Assembly: GCA_965220505.1 (NCBI GenBank)
Contig: CBDCQE010000001.1
Location: forward strand, 1,054,001 to 1,118,000
From: Bin87 sp965220505
GTDB taxonomy: Bacteria; Chloroflexota; Dehalococcoidia; Lucifugimonadales; UBA3495
Length of the DNA stretch: 64,000 nucleotides
Direction of reading: 5' to 3'
Every line of letters begins with the position of its first letter. Within the stretch, counting starts at the first letter, position 1. Positions 41,045-48,257 of this stretch are shown here, piece after piece. The notes under the pieces were generated by a model. It was not told the origin of the DNA. It did no database searches and worked only from the letters and a program-made list of their open reading frames with translations. Position numbers and translations under genes: made by a program.

Positions 41045-42157
41045 CTATGGGCAGTTGTATGGTCTTTCTGTTGGGGGGTCCACAACCAGGCAGAAGGTCC
41101 GTTCCGCACGCACGCGGTTGACCACGTATACGATCGGATCATCGGGCAGCCCGGCGTAATGCACCAGCACCTGCGTGTTGCCCGCATCGTCCAGGATGGG
41201 CTGATTATCCTGGTCCACCTCGATATGCCCACCGCCGATGTAGAATTCGTGCCTCTTCTCGTGCGTCTTGATCCGCACCGTCGTATCCGCCGGCTGCAGC
41301 CCGTATTGCGGATCGCTCGCCCCTTCTTCGTCGACGTGCCATCCGCCGGGCGTGTCCGGCCCGCCCGGCTTCCCCGGCTGACCAAACCACTGCAGCTGCG
41401 AAAGCCACCACTCAGGCTCCACAACCTCCTGCCGGTCGTCTCCGATGGTAACGTGCCACGTGCGCGCGCCCGGCTCCCGAGCGTAGGTCGCCGTGACGCC
41501 GTCGTGAGTGATTTCCAATTCCTGGATGTCGCGGAATTCTTCCTCGTAAAAATAGCCCAATTCTATGGCCGGCGGGATGACCGGAGGGCTCACCGCCAGG
41601 CAGTTGACCACCCGCCCCCACACTTCCGGCACCGTCAGCAACTGGGGGTCGCCCACCAGGCGCATGTAACTGTAGCCCTCGTCGGGTGTGAGGTTACCCA
41701 GCCAGAACTCGTACGACAACCCGGTTTCCTCGGTTATTTCGATCACCGTTTCCGGAGGGTCAAGCCCGTACTGTGCCGGATTTTCAATCGTCGTGCCCAG
41801 AACACGGTTGACCCTGGGCCCGCTCAACAGCAGAGGCGTTCCTGACCACCTCTGCTGGTATACCTCCTCACGCTGGTCGCCCTCCACGATGAACCATTTG
41901 CCCCGTCCGAGGTCTTTATCGTAAGCCACGGTTTGTACTTCGCCCGTTAGCGGAATAGTCTTGTCGGAACAATCGATGGATCCGCCCGCCTGACCCCGGT
42001 GGGTCACCTCAACGCGCACGATGGCGTCGTCGTCGATCCGCCACGCCCACGGCTCCTCCTCTCGTGGGGCATCCTGCTCCCAGGGCTTGAACCAAAGCGC
42101 CAGCGCTCCAAAAAGCGCCAGCACGAACACCAGCAGGATAGTCAACCGGATGTTCAT
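41045..42157 (-). CDS. DUF4340 protein
   Basis: A 370-residue protein with one N-terminal membrane segment (LTILLVFVLALFGALALWF) and repeated DUF4340 beta-rich units (VYQQRWSGTPLLLSGPRVNR; YGLDPPETVIEITEETG; YGLQPADTTVRIKTHEKRHE). DUF4340 proteins occur next to GldG-type transport proteins, as here. The bulk should face outside the cytoplasm. The function is unknown. It is separated from the GldG-like gene by a repeat with three tandem units (42169-42242). Confidence 0.85.
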   Translation of the reverse strand: MNIRLTILLVFVLALFGALALWFKPWEQDAPREEEPWAWRIDDDAIVRVEVTHRGQAGGSIDCSDKTIPLTGEVQTVAYDKDLGRGKWFIVEGDQREEVYQQRWSGTPLLLSGPRVNRVLGTTIENPAQYGLDPPETVIEITEETGLSYEFWLGNLTPDEGYSYMRLVGDPQLLTVPEVWGRVVNCLAVSPPVIPPAIELGYFYEEEFRDIQELEITHDGVTATYAREPGARTWHVTIGDDRQEVVEPEWWLSQLQWFGQPGKPGGPDTPGGWHVDEEGASDPQYGLQPADTTVRIKTHEKRHEFYIGGGHIEVDQDNQPILDDAGNTQVLVHYAGLPDDPIVYVVNRVRAERTFCLVVDPPTERPYNCP

Positions 42158-42168
42158 CTCAAACTGTG

Positions 42169-42242
42169 TTCCGTCGTTCCGGCGTACTCTTTTCCGTCAT
42201 TCCGGCGCACTCTGTTCCGTCTTTCCGGCGAAAGCCGGAATC
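42169..42242. repeat. mite-like repeat, copy 4, with tandem 23-bp ends
   Basis: TTCCGTCNTTCCGGCG occurs three times with a 23-bp period (starting 42169, 42192, 42215), and the last unit continues into GAAAGCCGGAATCCA. It lies between two genes of one operon. Confidence 0.7.
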
Positions 42243-42255
42243 CACGCGCCTTGCC

Positions 42256-44043
42256 CTAGCGGCGGACCCACCAGACCATGACCGCCATGATGCCCATCAG
42301 TCCCGGCAAAAGCAGCCACGTCGAGAAGCGCACGAAGTTGAACTCGTTCTCGTCCAGGTTCCACTCTCGGTAAATGAACTCGCGGTCCCGGATGGACACC
42401 AGCGAAAAGTCGCCCATCAGGTAGTTCGCCGAGTTCAGGAACAGCGCCGCGCTCGAGCCGCGGTCCACGTTGCGGTTCGAGACGAAATCCGAGTCACCGA
42501 ACACAACCATGCTGGCGATCTGGTTGGCCGGCGGCTGGCTCGTCGGCGCCGCTGCGCCCACCGGCGCGATGATGTCCAGGTACATGGCCGGGAAATAAAC
42601 CCGCTGCGGGTCGTCATCCGCCGGATCCACGCGCTCAATGTCGTCGATCAGACGAGCCGACGGGGTGGTCGCCGCTATCGGCCGCGGCAACCGCGTGTTG
42701 GTTTCTTCCAGTATCGGTTCGATGGCGGCCGTCCCGGGCATGAAAGCCACGTTCAGCGGCCGTCCCCGGGGCGCAACGATCTCCGGCGGCGCGTCCGGGT
42801 TGTAGATGCCCACCCGCAGAGTCCGCGGCGCGTTGGGCTGGGATCCCTCAACGTCCCGTATGTAGCTGTCGGTTACGATCACGCCCCAGAATGCCAGGAA
42901 GGCCCGGAAGGTATCGTGCGTGTCCGGCTCGGCCAGGAAGATGATCCTGGCGGCCTCCCGACGCGGTTCGCCGTCGGGGTATCGGCCGGCCATGTAGTAA
43001 TTCAGCGCGTCCAGGTGCGCCGTCGGCAGTTCGCCCGTGGGACCGGCGATCACCAGCAGCGCCGCGTCGTCGGGCACGACCACGTCTTCATCAACCGGCG
43101 CCCACGGCAGCGTTTCCACCTGGTAGTTGTCCACCTCGAGTCCCTCTCGGATCTTGAGGTACCCGTCCTCGGCCTGGCGGGTGACGTCGCGCTCTCCGTG
43201 CCCGCTCAGGAAATACACCTTCTTGCGCTGCGTTTCGGTCGCGACCAGCAACGCCGTATACAAATCCTGTTCCAGCCGACTGTAAACCTCATCGGTGGGC
43301 TGAACCAGGTCGATGATGTCCGTGCCCACCGCCGACACCGCCAGGGTCTCGTATGCCGTGACCCCCTGGCTCCGGGCCAGGTCGGCCTCCTTCTGCGGGT
43401 CAATGAACTGGTAGGTGAAATTACTGCTGCGCCGCGCGAACTCGCTCAGGGTGGTCTCCACCTTGCCCTGCCGGGTCAGCACCTCGATGCTGGGTATCTG
43501 GTCCGGGTAATAGGCGATGACGTTGATCGGGCGATCCAGCCCGTCCAACAGGTCACGGGAGCGTTGCGCCAGGGAAAACTGGTTGGTCGCCGTGGTGTCG
43601 GACCTCACGTGGTTTTCGAATGCCACGTAGTTGACCAGCGCCACCAGCCCGAAAAACGCGGCGGTCATGATCACCGTGTTGACGCCATACCTCCCCGTCC
43701 GGCTGAAAAACGCCGCCAGCACCTGACTGAAATACGATAGCCCTACCAGCAGGATCAACACCGCCCCGATGCCAATCACGATCCCGCCGTACAGCTTCAG
43801 GGAACCGATGAACGCCAGCAGCACCGCGCCCACTATCAGGCCGATCACGCCGGCAATCAGTATCGGCGCGTAGAAAACCGCGATCAGATCGAACGCGGGT
43901 TCTATGAAGGAAAACAGCGTGCGCGACTGTTCCTGCAACGCTTCCGGCTGGTCGACGGAGCCGTCACCGGCTTCCGCCTGGCGGTCTCGCCCCCTGCGCC
44001 GGCGCCAATCTCGGGGCCCGTCGCCGATGCGCTGTTGGCTCAT
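42256..44043 (-). CDS. GldG-like ABC-transporter auxiliary/membrane protein
   Basis: A 595-residue protein. Three or four N-terminal membrane helices (residues about 50-160) precede a large soluble GldG/intraflagellar-transport-like region with LDRPINVIAYYPD, KVETTLSEFARRSSNFTYQF, VYFLSGHGERDV, and a final anchor helix (WLLLPGLMGIMAVMVWWV). In Bacteroidetes GldG acts with GldA/GldF in gliding; here it is more likely a general exporter part. It begins one base after the permease gene's stop region, in operon order ATPase-permease-GldG-DUF4340. Confidence 0.85.
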   Translation of the reverse strand: MSQQRIGDGPRDWRRRRGRDRQAEAGDGSVDQPEALQEQSRTLFSFIEPAFDLIAVFYAPILIAGVIGLIVGAVLLAFIGSLKLYGGIVIGIGAVLILLVGLSYFSQVLAAFFSRTGRYGVNTVIMTAAFFGLVALVNYVAFENHVRSDTTATNQFSLAQRSRDLLDGLDRPINVIAYYPDQIPSIEVLTRQGKVETTLSEFARRSSNFTYQFIDPQKEADLARSQGVTAYETLAVSAVGTDIIDLVQPTDEVYSRLEQDLYTALLVATETQRKKVYFLSGHGERDVTRQAEDGYLKIREGLEVDNYQVETLPWAPVDEDVVVPDDAALLVIAGPTGELPTAHLDALNYYMAGRYPDGEPRREAARIIFLAEPDTHDTFRAFLAFWGVIVTDSYIRDVEGSQPNAPRTLRVGIYNPDAPPEIVAPRGRPLNVAFMPGTAAIEPILEETNTRLPRPIAATTPSARLIDDIERVDPADDDPQRVYFPAMYLDIIAPVGAAAPTSQPPANQIASMVVFGDSDFVSNRNVDRGSSAALFLNSANYLMGDFSLVSIRDREFIYREWNLDENEFNFVRFSTWLLLPGLMGIMAVMVWWVRR

Positions 44044-44044
44044 G

Positions 44045-44758
44045 CTACCTCCAGCGCCGCGACTCCAGCGCGCGGATCGAGAGGAACAGGAACAACGCGG
44101 TTACCGTGACAAAGTACACGATGTGCGTCGAATCGATGATCCCCCGGTCAAAGTCGTTGAAATGACTGGTGAAACCAAGTTGGTTGAATACCGTCGCCCA
44201 AACCCCGGTGACCACGTCACCGATAAACGACGTGGCGTACAGCACCACCAAAATCCCCGTTCCCACCACCGCCGCGATGATCTGGTTGCTGGTCAGCGTG
44301 GACGTCAGGATGCCCACGGACAGAGCGGCCATTCCGTAGAGAATGAGCCCGATGTAGCCGGAGTAGATCGGCCCCGGGTCCGGAGTCGCAAACACCAGAA
44401 GCAGGATTACATAATAGGAGGTCAGCGACAGCAGGAACAGCAGGAACACGAAGCTCGCCAGGTACTTGCCCAGGATAACTTCCCAGTCCCGCACCGGCGA
44501 CGTCAGCAGCAGTTCGATCGTGCCCAGCTTCTGTTCTTCCGCCAGCAGCCGCATCGTCAGCGCCGGCGCCAGGGGGATCAACAGGAAGGTCGCCCCCTGG
44601 AAGAAATTGCTCAAAGAAGCCTCGGGAAACGGATTTCCCAGGTCACGGACGAAAAAGAACCCGCTCAGCGCCATGAAGATGAGCGCCACAATGTACGCCA
44701 CGGGGCTGCTGAAGTAGATCTGGATTTCCTTGAACGCCACCGCGCGGATGGTTCGCAT
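44045..44758 (-). CDS. ABC-2-type permease (GldF-like)
   Basis: A 237-residue integral membrane protein with six hydrophobic helices. MRTIRAVAFKEIQIYFSSPV (a GldF/NosY-type beginning), PALTMRLLAEEQKLGTIELL and SPVRDWEVILGKYLAS are conserved in ABC-2 permeases of this class. It partners with the ATPase 15 bp upstream and the GldG-like protein directly downstream. Confidence 0.9.
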   Translation of the reverse strand: MRTIRAVAFKEIQIYFSSPVAYIVALIFMALSGFFFVRDLGNPFPEASLSNFFQGATFLLIPLAPALTMRLLAEEQKLGTIELLLTSPVRDWEVILGKYLASFVFLLFLLSLTSYYVILLLVFATPDPGPIYSGYIGLILYGMAALSVGILTSTLTSNQIIAAVVGTGILVVLYATSFIGDVVTGVWATVFNQLGFTSHFNDFDRGIIDSTHIVYFVTVTALFLFLSIRALESRRWR

Positions 44759-44773
44759 TGTTATCCGGTCCGG

Positions 44774-45787
44774 CTACTCTACGTCGTCTTCCGCTGTCGT
44801 CACCCGCAGGAATATCTCCTCCAGGCTCATGCTGCTCATCTGCATGCTCAGCAGGCTCCACCCGTTACTCACCACGGTGCGCGATATGTCGTCGCGCAGA
44901 TCCAGTCCCTCCCGGAACTTGACGCGAAACGCGTTCACGCCGGGACGGGGGTGGTGCGTCACCTCGGTGGCTCCGTCGATGCTCCGCAGCACCGGCAGTA
45001 CCTCCGCCGGCGGCCCGCCGATCTCAACCTCCAGCTGGGCCACGCCGCGCAGGTGCTGCGCCAGGTTGTTCGGCGTATCGGCCGCCACGATGTGCCCCTC
45101 GTGAATGATCAGAACCCGCTCACAGATCATGCTGACCTCCGGCAGGATGTGGCTGCTCAGCACCACCGTCTGCTCCCGCCCCAGGTCCTGGATCAGGCTG
45201 CGGGTCTCCACCACCTGAATTGGATCGATACCGATGGTGGGTTCGTCCAGCACCAGCACCTCCGGCTCGTGCAGGATCGCCTGCGCGATGCCCACGCGTT
45301 GCCGGAAACCCTTGGACAGCTTCCCGATGAGGGTCTTGCTGTAGTCCTCCAGGCGGCACACGTCGATCACGTCGTCGATCCGACGGCGGATGCTCCGGCC
45401 GTTCATGCCCCGCAGCGTGCCCATGTATTTCAGGTAACTGGTCACCGTCATTTCGGTGTGCAGCGGCACCGATTCCGGCAGATAACCGACGCGTTTGCGC
45501 ACTTCCAGCGATTTCTCCACCACGTCGAATCCGTCCAACGTCACCGTGCCCCGCGTCGGCGGCATGAACCCCGTGAGGATCCGCATCGTGGTCGTCTTCC
45601 CTGCCCCGTTCGGGCCGAGAAATCCCAGGATCTCGCCCCGCCTGACCGTGAAGTTCACGTTCTCCACCGCCGGCATGGGCCCGTAGTAATGGGTCAGGTC
45701 GCGGACTTCGATCATCGCATCGACGTCCGCCTCCTCCGTTACCGGATCCAACTCCAGGTCAGCTTGGTTTTCAGCGTCTACGGCCAT
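44774..45787 (-). CDS. ABC transporter ATP-binding protein (GldA-like)
   Basis: A 337-residue ABC ATPase. Walker A GPNGAGKTTT, signature LSKGFRQRVGIAQAIL, Walker B VLVLDEPTIGID, and switch VLSSHILPE. A C-terminal domain of about 100 residues follows the nucleotide-binding domain. ATG 45787 follows GGAAAG and is preferred; an earlier ATG at 45826 would add 13 residues. It begins the minus-strand transporter operon and faces speD across a 230-bp divergent region. Confidence 0.92.
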   Translation of the reverse strand: MAVDAENQADLELDPVTEEADVDAMIEVRDLTHYYGPMPAVENVNFTVRRGEILGFLGPNGAGKTTTMRILTGFMPPTRGTVTLDGFDVVEKSLEVRKRVGYLPESVPLHTEMTVTSYLKYMGTLRGMNGRSIRRRIDDVIDVCRLEDYSKTLIGKLSKGFRQRVGIAQAILHEPEVLVLDEPTIGIDPIQVVETRSLIQDLGREQTVVLSSHILPEVSMICERVLIIHEGHIVAADTPNNLAQHLRGVAQLEVEIGGPPAEVLPVLRSIDGATEVTHHPRPGVNAFRVKFREGLDLRDDISRTVVSNGWSLLSMQMSSMSLEEIFLRVTTAEDDVE

Positions 45788-45915
45788 GGTCTTTCCGCCC
45801 ACTGGGCTCATTTTGCCAGCGTTCATCCGAATTCACGGTTGGCTGGCATACGCCGACGCCGGGTCAACGGATTTGCGACCTCGGCGCCGATGGGTTGCGG
45901 CTGCGATTTCACCCT

Positions 45916-45944
45916 TTGAATTAGCGTGGCGGCTATGATATTCT
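45916..45944 (+). promoter_or_regulatory. candidate promoter of speD-speB
   Basis: TTGAAT (45916-45921), 17-bp spacer, TATTCT (45939-45944). Only moderately close to consensus; an overlapping TATGAT is an alternative -10. Confidence 0.4.
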
Positions 45945-45972
45945 ATGCGCCGCAATTTCACAAGACGGCGCG

Positions 45973-45998
45973 GCCCCGTCCTTACGGGGCTTATTTTA
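45973..45998 (+). terminator. intrinsic terminator/attenuator in the speD leader
   Basis: GCCCCGT, loop CCTT, ACGGGGC, then TTATTTTA, 22 bp before the speD ATG and just after the candidate promoter. No gene ends upstream on this strand, so it would act on the speD transcript itself. Confidence 0.7.
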
Positions 45999-46020
45999 TC
46001 GGCGGGGGCTCAGCAGCAGG

Positions 46021-46452
46021 ATGCACTTGATCATTGACGGTTTCGGCGGCGACCACGCCATGATGTGGGACACCGACCGCCTGCGATCCTTCCTCCATGA
46101 ATACCCGGCCGCTTTGGGAATGACCAGGATCACCGAGCCGGAAGTCCTCGAATACCACGGCCCGAAACCCGCCGACAACGGCATTTCCGGCTTCGTGATC
46201 ATTGCGGAGAGCCACATCAGCGTCCACACCTTCCCCGAGCGCGACTACGTGAACATCGACGTTTTTTCCTGCAAGTCCTTCGACCACGAGCAGGCCCTCG
46301 CCGACGCCCGTTCGCTGTTCAATCTGCGCAGCGTGAAAACCTGGTTGCTGGATCGCGGCCTGGAATGGCTCGATGCGGACCAGGGCGCCCGCGAAACCCA
46401 GCGGCAACGCACCGTTCTCCAAACCGCCGCCTCTGGCTCGCCCGTTGCCTGA
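46021..46452 (+). CDS. speD: S-adenosylmethionine decarboxylase proenzyme
   Basis: A 143-residue prokaryotic class 1b AdoMetDC, giving the aminopropyl donor for spermidine. The cleavage site is Glu63-Ser64 in IIAESHISVHTFPE, where Ser64 becomes pyruvoyl; His69 and Cys84 (DVFSCKSF) are the other catalytic residues. The protein starts at ATG 46021. It overlaps the ureohydrolase gene. An intrinsic-terminator-like hairpin directly precedes it. spermidine synthase (speE) is not in the window. Confidence 0.93.
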   Translation: MHLIIDGFGGDHAMMWDTDRLRSFLHEYPAALGMTRITEPEVLEYHGPKPADNGISGFVIIAESHISVHTFPERDYVNIDVFSCKSFDHEQALADARSLFNLRSVKTWLLDRGLEWLDADQGARETQRQRTVLQTAASGSPVA

Positions 46453-47344
46453 CCCGCAGATTCCGCCCGTCCCCTGGACGCCGACCAACTTCCTGGCGCT
46501 CCCGCCCGAGCAGTCCTCGCTGGATAGCGCGGCCGCCGTCCTCATCCCCGTCCCCATCGACAGCACCACTTCCTTCCGCACCGGAGCTCGCCACGGCCCC
46601 GCTGCCATCATCGCAGCGTCCCCTGCCCTGGAAGACTACGACATCGAGCTGGATGTCGACGTCGCCGAGTTCGGTATCCACACCGCGCCTCCCCTGGAGC
46701 CTCACGTCGGCGACCCGTATCAGATGGTGGAACGCGTTCGGTCGGCGGTTTCCCACTACGCCACGCAGGGTTCAGGCAAACTCACCGGCGTCATCGGAGG
46801 CGATCACTCGGCCAGCATCGGGTCGGCCTTTGCGCATCTCGATCAGCGTCCGGAACTCTCTGTCCTCTATATGGATGCCCACGCCGACCTCCGCGACGAA
46901 TACCAGGGAACCGGTTGGGGTCACGGCTCCGGCGCGCGCCGCATCGCCGAGCGTTGTCCGATTTCGCTGGTTGGCGTGCGCACGCTGGCCCTCGAGGAAC
47001 GGCAGTACATTGACCACCACCACATTCCCGCCGCTTACTGGCCGCCCCATGACCAAAGTGACTTGGATGACATAATCTCCGGTCTGCGCCCCGAAATTTA
47101 CGTCAGTGTCGACCTGGATGTGCTCGAGCCGGCAGAAATGCCCGCGGTGGGCACCCCTGAGCCGGGTGGCATGCGCTGGTTGGAATTGACCGGTTTCCTC
47201 CGGCGCGTATGCCAGGAGCGCCGCGTCGTCGGGTTCGACGTATGCGAACTCGCGCCCGATTTGGGCCTGCCCGCTCACTCGTACACTGCCGCCAAGCTCG
47301 TTTACAAGCTGATCGCCTACTCCCTGGCCCTCGGCCCTCGCTAA
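46445..47344 (+). CDS. speB: agmatinase-family ureohydrolase
   Basis: A 299-residue Mn2+ ureohydrolase. GVIGGDHSAS (His121), YMDAHADLRD (Asp144, His146, Asp148) and SVDLDVLEPAEMP (two Asp ligands) give the binuclear site. It would release urea from agmatine or N1-aminopropylagmatine. TTG 46445 overlaps the speD stop; ATG 46373 is possible, but its extra residues look like a non-coding frame of speD. Coupling with speD and no speE fits either putrescine or the aminopropylagmatine route. Confidence 0.88.
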   Translation: MPDPQIPPVPWTPTNFLALPPEQSSLDSAAAVLIPVPIDSTTSFRTGARHGPAAIIAASPALEDYDIELDVDVAEFGIHTAPPLEPHVGDPYQMVERVRSAVSHYATQGSGKLTGVIGGDHSASIGSAFAHLDQRPELSVLYMDAHADLRDEYQGTGWGHGSGARRIAERCPISLVGVRTLALEERQYIDHHHIPAAYWPPHDQSDLDDIISGLRPEIYVSVDLDVLEPAEMPAVGTPEPGGMRWLELTGFLRRVCQERRVVGFDVCELAPDLGLPAHSYTAAKLVYKLIAYSLALGPR

Positions 47345-47394
47345 ATCCCCATACGCCGCGGACCGGGGCTATAGCATATGAACGGTTTCAGTAC

Positions 47395-47499
47395 CGTCAT
47401 ACCGGCGAAAGCCGGTATCCAGTGGCTCAAATCGTTAGTATCGTTGCGGGAATCAAGCGCCTGGCGATGCATGGACTCCGGCTTTCGCCTTAGTGACGG
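47395..47499. repeat. mite-like repeat, copy 5
   Basis: Left end CGTCATACCGGCGAAAGCCG then GTATCCAG, right end TGGACTCCGGCTTTCGCC then TTAGTGACG, with about 50 bp of unrelated DNA between. Confidence 0.7.
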
Positions 47500-47632
47500 G
47501 TCTGCAATTTCATTTGCGATAGCCTTGAGCCGGTAGCCGTTCACGATTGCCGCGGCTGCGAGGCTCTGGTGAGCGGTCTGTTTGGTTGAAATCCATGACA
47601 TAGTGCCGCAACCACGCCCAGAACGCCCGTGC

Positions 47633-47638
47633 TATACT
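47633..47638 (+). promoter_or_regulatory. -10 element before the candidate ncRNA
   Basis: TATACT, seven bases before the 5' strand of the outer RNA helix (47645). No good -35 is seen. Confidence 0.4.
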
Positions 47639-47644
47639 GGCTTG

Positions 47645-47894
47645 GCAGGCGAGAAATCCATACCCCGACCAGGTCTCAAGCGAAAACGGCCACCCAGATC
47701 AGCATCCAAGTCGCTAAACGGCGTCAAGGGAGACTGTCTCTGATCGCATTAATCAGGGCAGTCGCCCGGCCACCGGGCCCGCAACAGCCCGCCGTGCCGT
47801 GGGCACGGACAATGAGAGCAAAAAACATAGCGCAACACCCCCGGCCGTGGGGCTGATAACCGCTCCGAGACCTGGTCACCGCAAAATCGCCTGC
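47645..47894 (+). ncRNA. candidate structured non-coding RNA, about 250 nt
   Basis: The two ends pair in a nested series: GCAGGCGA (47645-47652) with TCGCCTGC (47887-47894); GACCAGGTCTC (47667-47677) with GAGACCTGGTC (47867-47877), 11 of 11; AGCG with CGCT; ATCAGC (47698-47703) with GCTGAT (47852-47857). Inside are further hairpins: GACTG..CTGAT/ATCAG..CAGTC (about 47732-47763), GCCCGG-CCA-CCGGGC, CCGTGCC-GTG-GGCACGG and CCCC/GGGG. A -10-like TATACT precedes the 5' end. It lacks the hallmark sequences of tmRNA, SRP RNA or RNase P. The strand is inferred from the -10. Confidence 0.45.
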
Positions 47895-48158
47895 TCAATC
47901 ATCCGACGTAACCAGGAAGAATGCCTATCGAAACATCTTCGTTCCTGGCGTCACGGGTCAACGGCCCTTCACCTGTCCGTTGACCCGGTTCGCATGCCTG
48001 TATTTGGCGAACTGAATGGGCCCACTACGATCAGTCCTCCGCAGCTTCTGGTCGCTGGCGTGCCACGACCTAGTTGGTGCGAATCTGGGACCGTCGGATA
48101 TCCATGGGCGATGCCTGAACTGTACCGGCCGCCGGCGCCCCGGCGAGGCGTCCGATTC

Positions 48159-48188
48159 TTGACAATGCCGGCGGGCCAACCCTAGAAT
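48159..48188 (+). promoter_or_regulatory. promoter of the HMG-CoA-lyase-like gene
   Basis: Perfect TTGACA (48159-48164), 18-bp spacer, TAGAAT (48183-48188). Leader of about 60 nt. Confidence 0.75.
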
Positions 48189-48257
48189 TCCGGCATTCCG
48201 CGCGTTCGCGCGCCCCGGAATCAGCCACCCGCGCCGGACCGGCGCAAGGAGTTTCCC

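Larger units (their letters stand above)
47345..48257. other. long intergenic region: repeat, candidate ncRNA and promoter, no protein gene
   Basis: 913 bp between speB and the HMG-CoA-lyase-like gene. It contains a mite-like repeat (47395-47499), a candidate structured RNA (47645-47894), further inverted repeats (CCAGGAA/TTCCTGG; an 11-bp stem CGGGTCAACGG at 47954 with CCGTTGACCCG at 47977), and a strong promoter (48159-48188). Open frames are short and not protein-like. Confidence 0.7.

Noticed and set aside
43904..45919. Open frame of 671 codons spanning three minus-strand transporter genes
   Set aside because: Crosses gene boundaries of the recognised ATPase, permease and GldG-like genes; Arg/His-rich artefact.
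47629..47856. 75-codon frame inside the candidate ncRNA
   Set aside because: No homology-like features, no ribosome-binding site, and it disregards the strong base pairing of the region.
47645..47894. tmRNA, SRP RNA or 6S RNA
   Set aside because: No tRNA-like ends or tag frame, no SRP GGAA-tetraloop core, and a multi-branched rather than single-hairpin fold.
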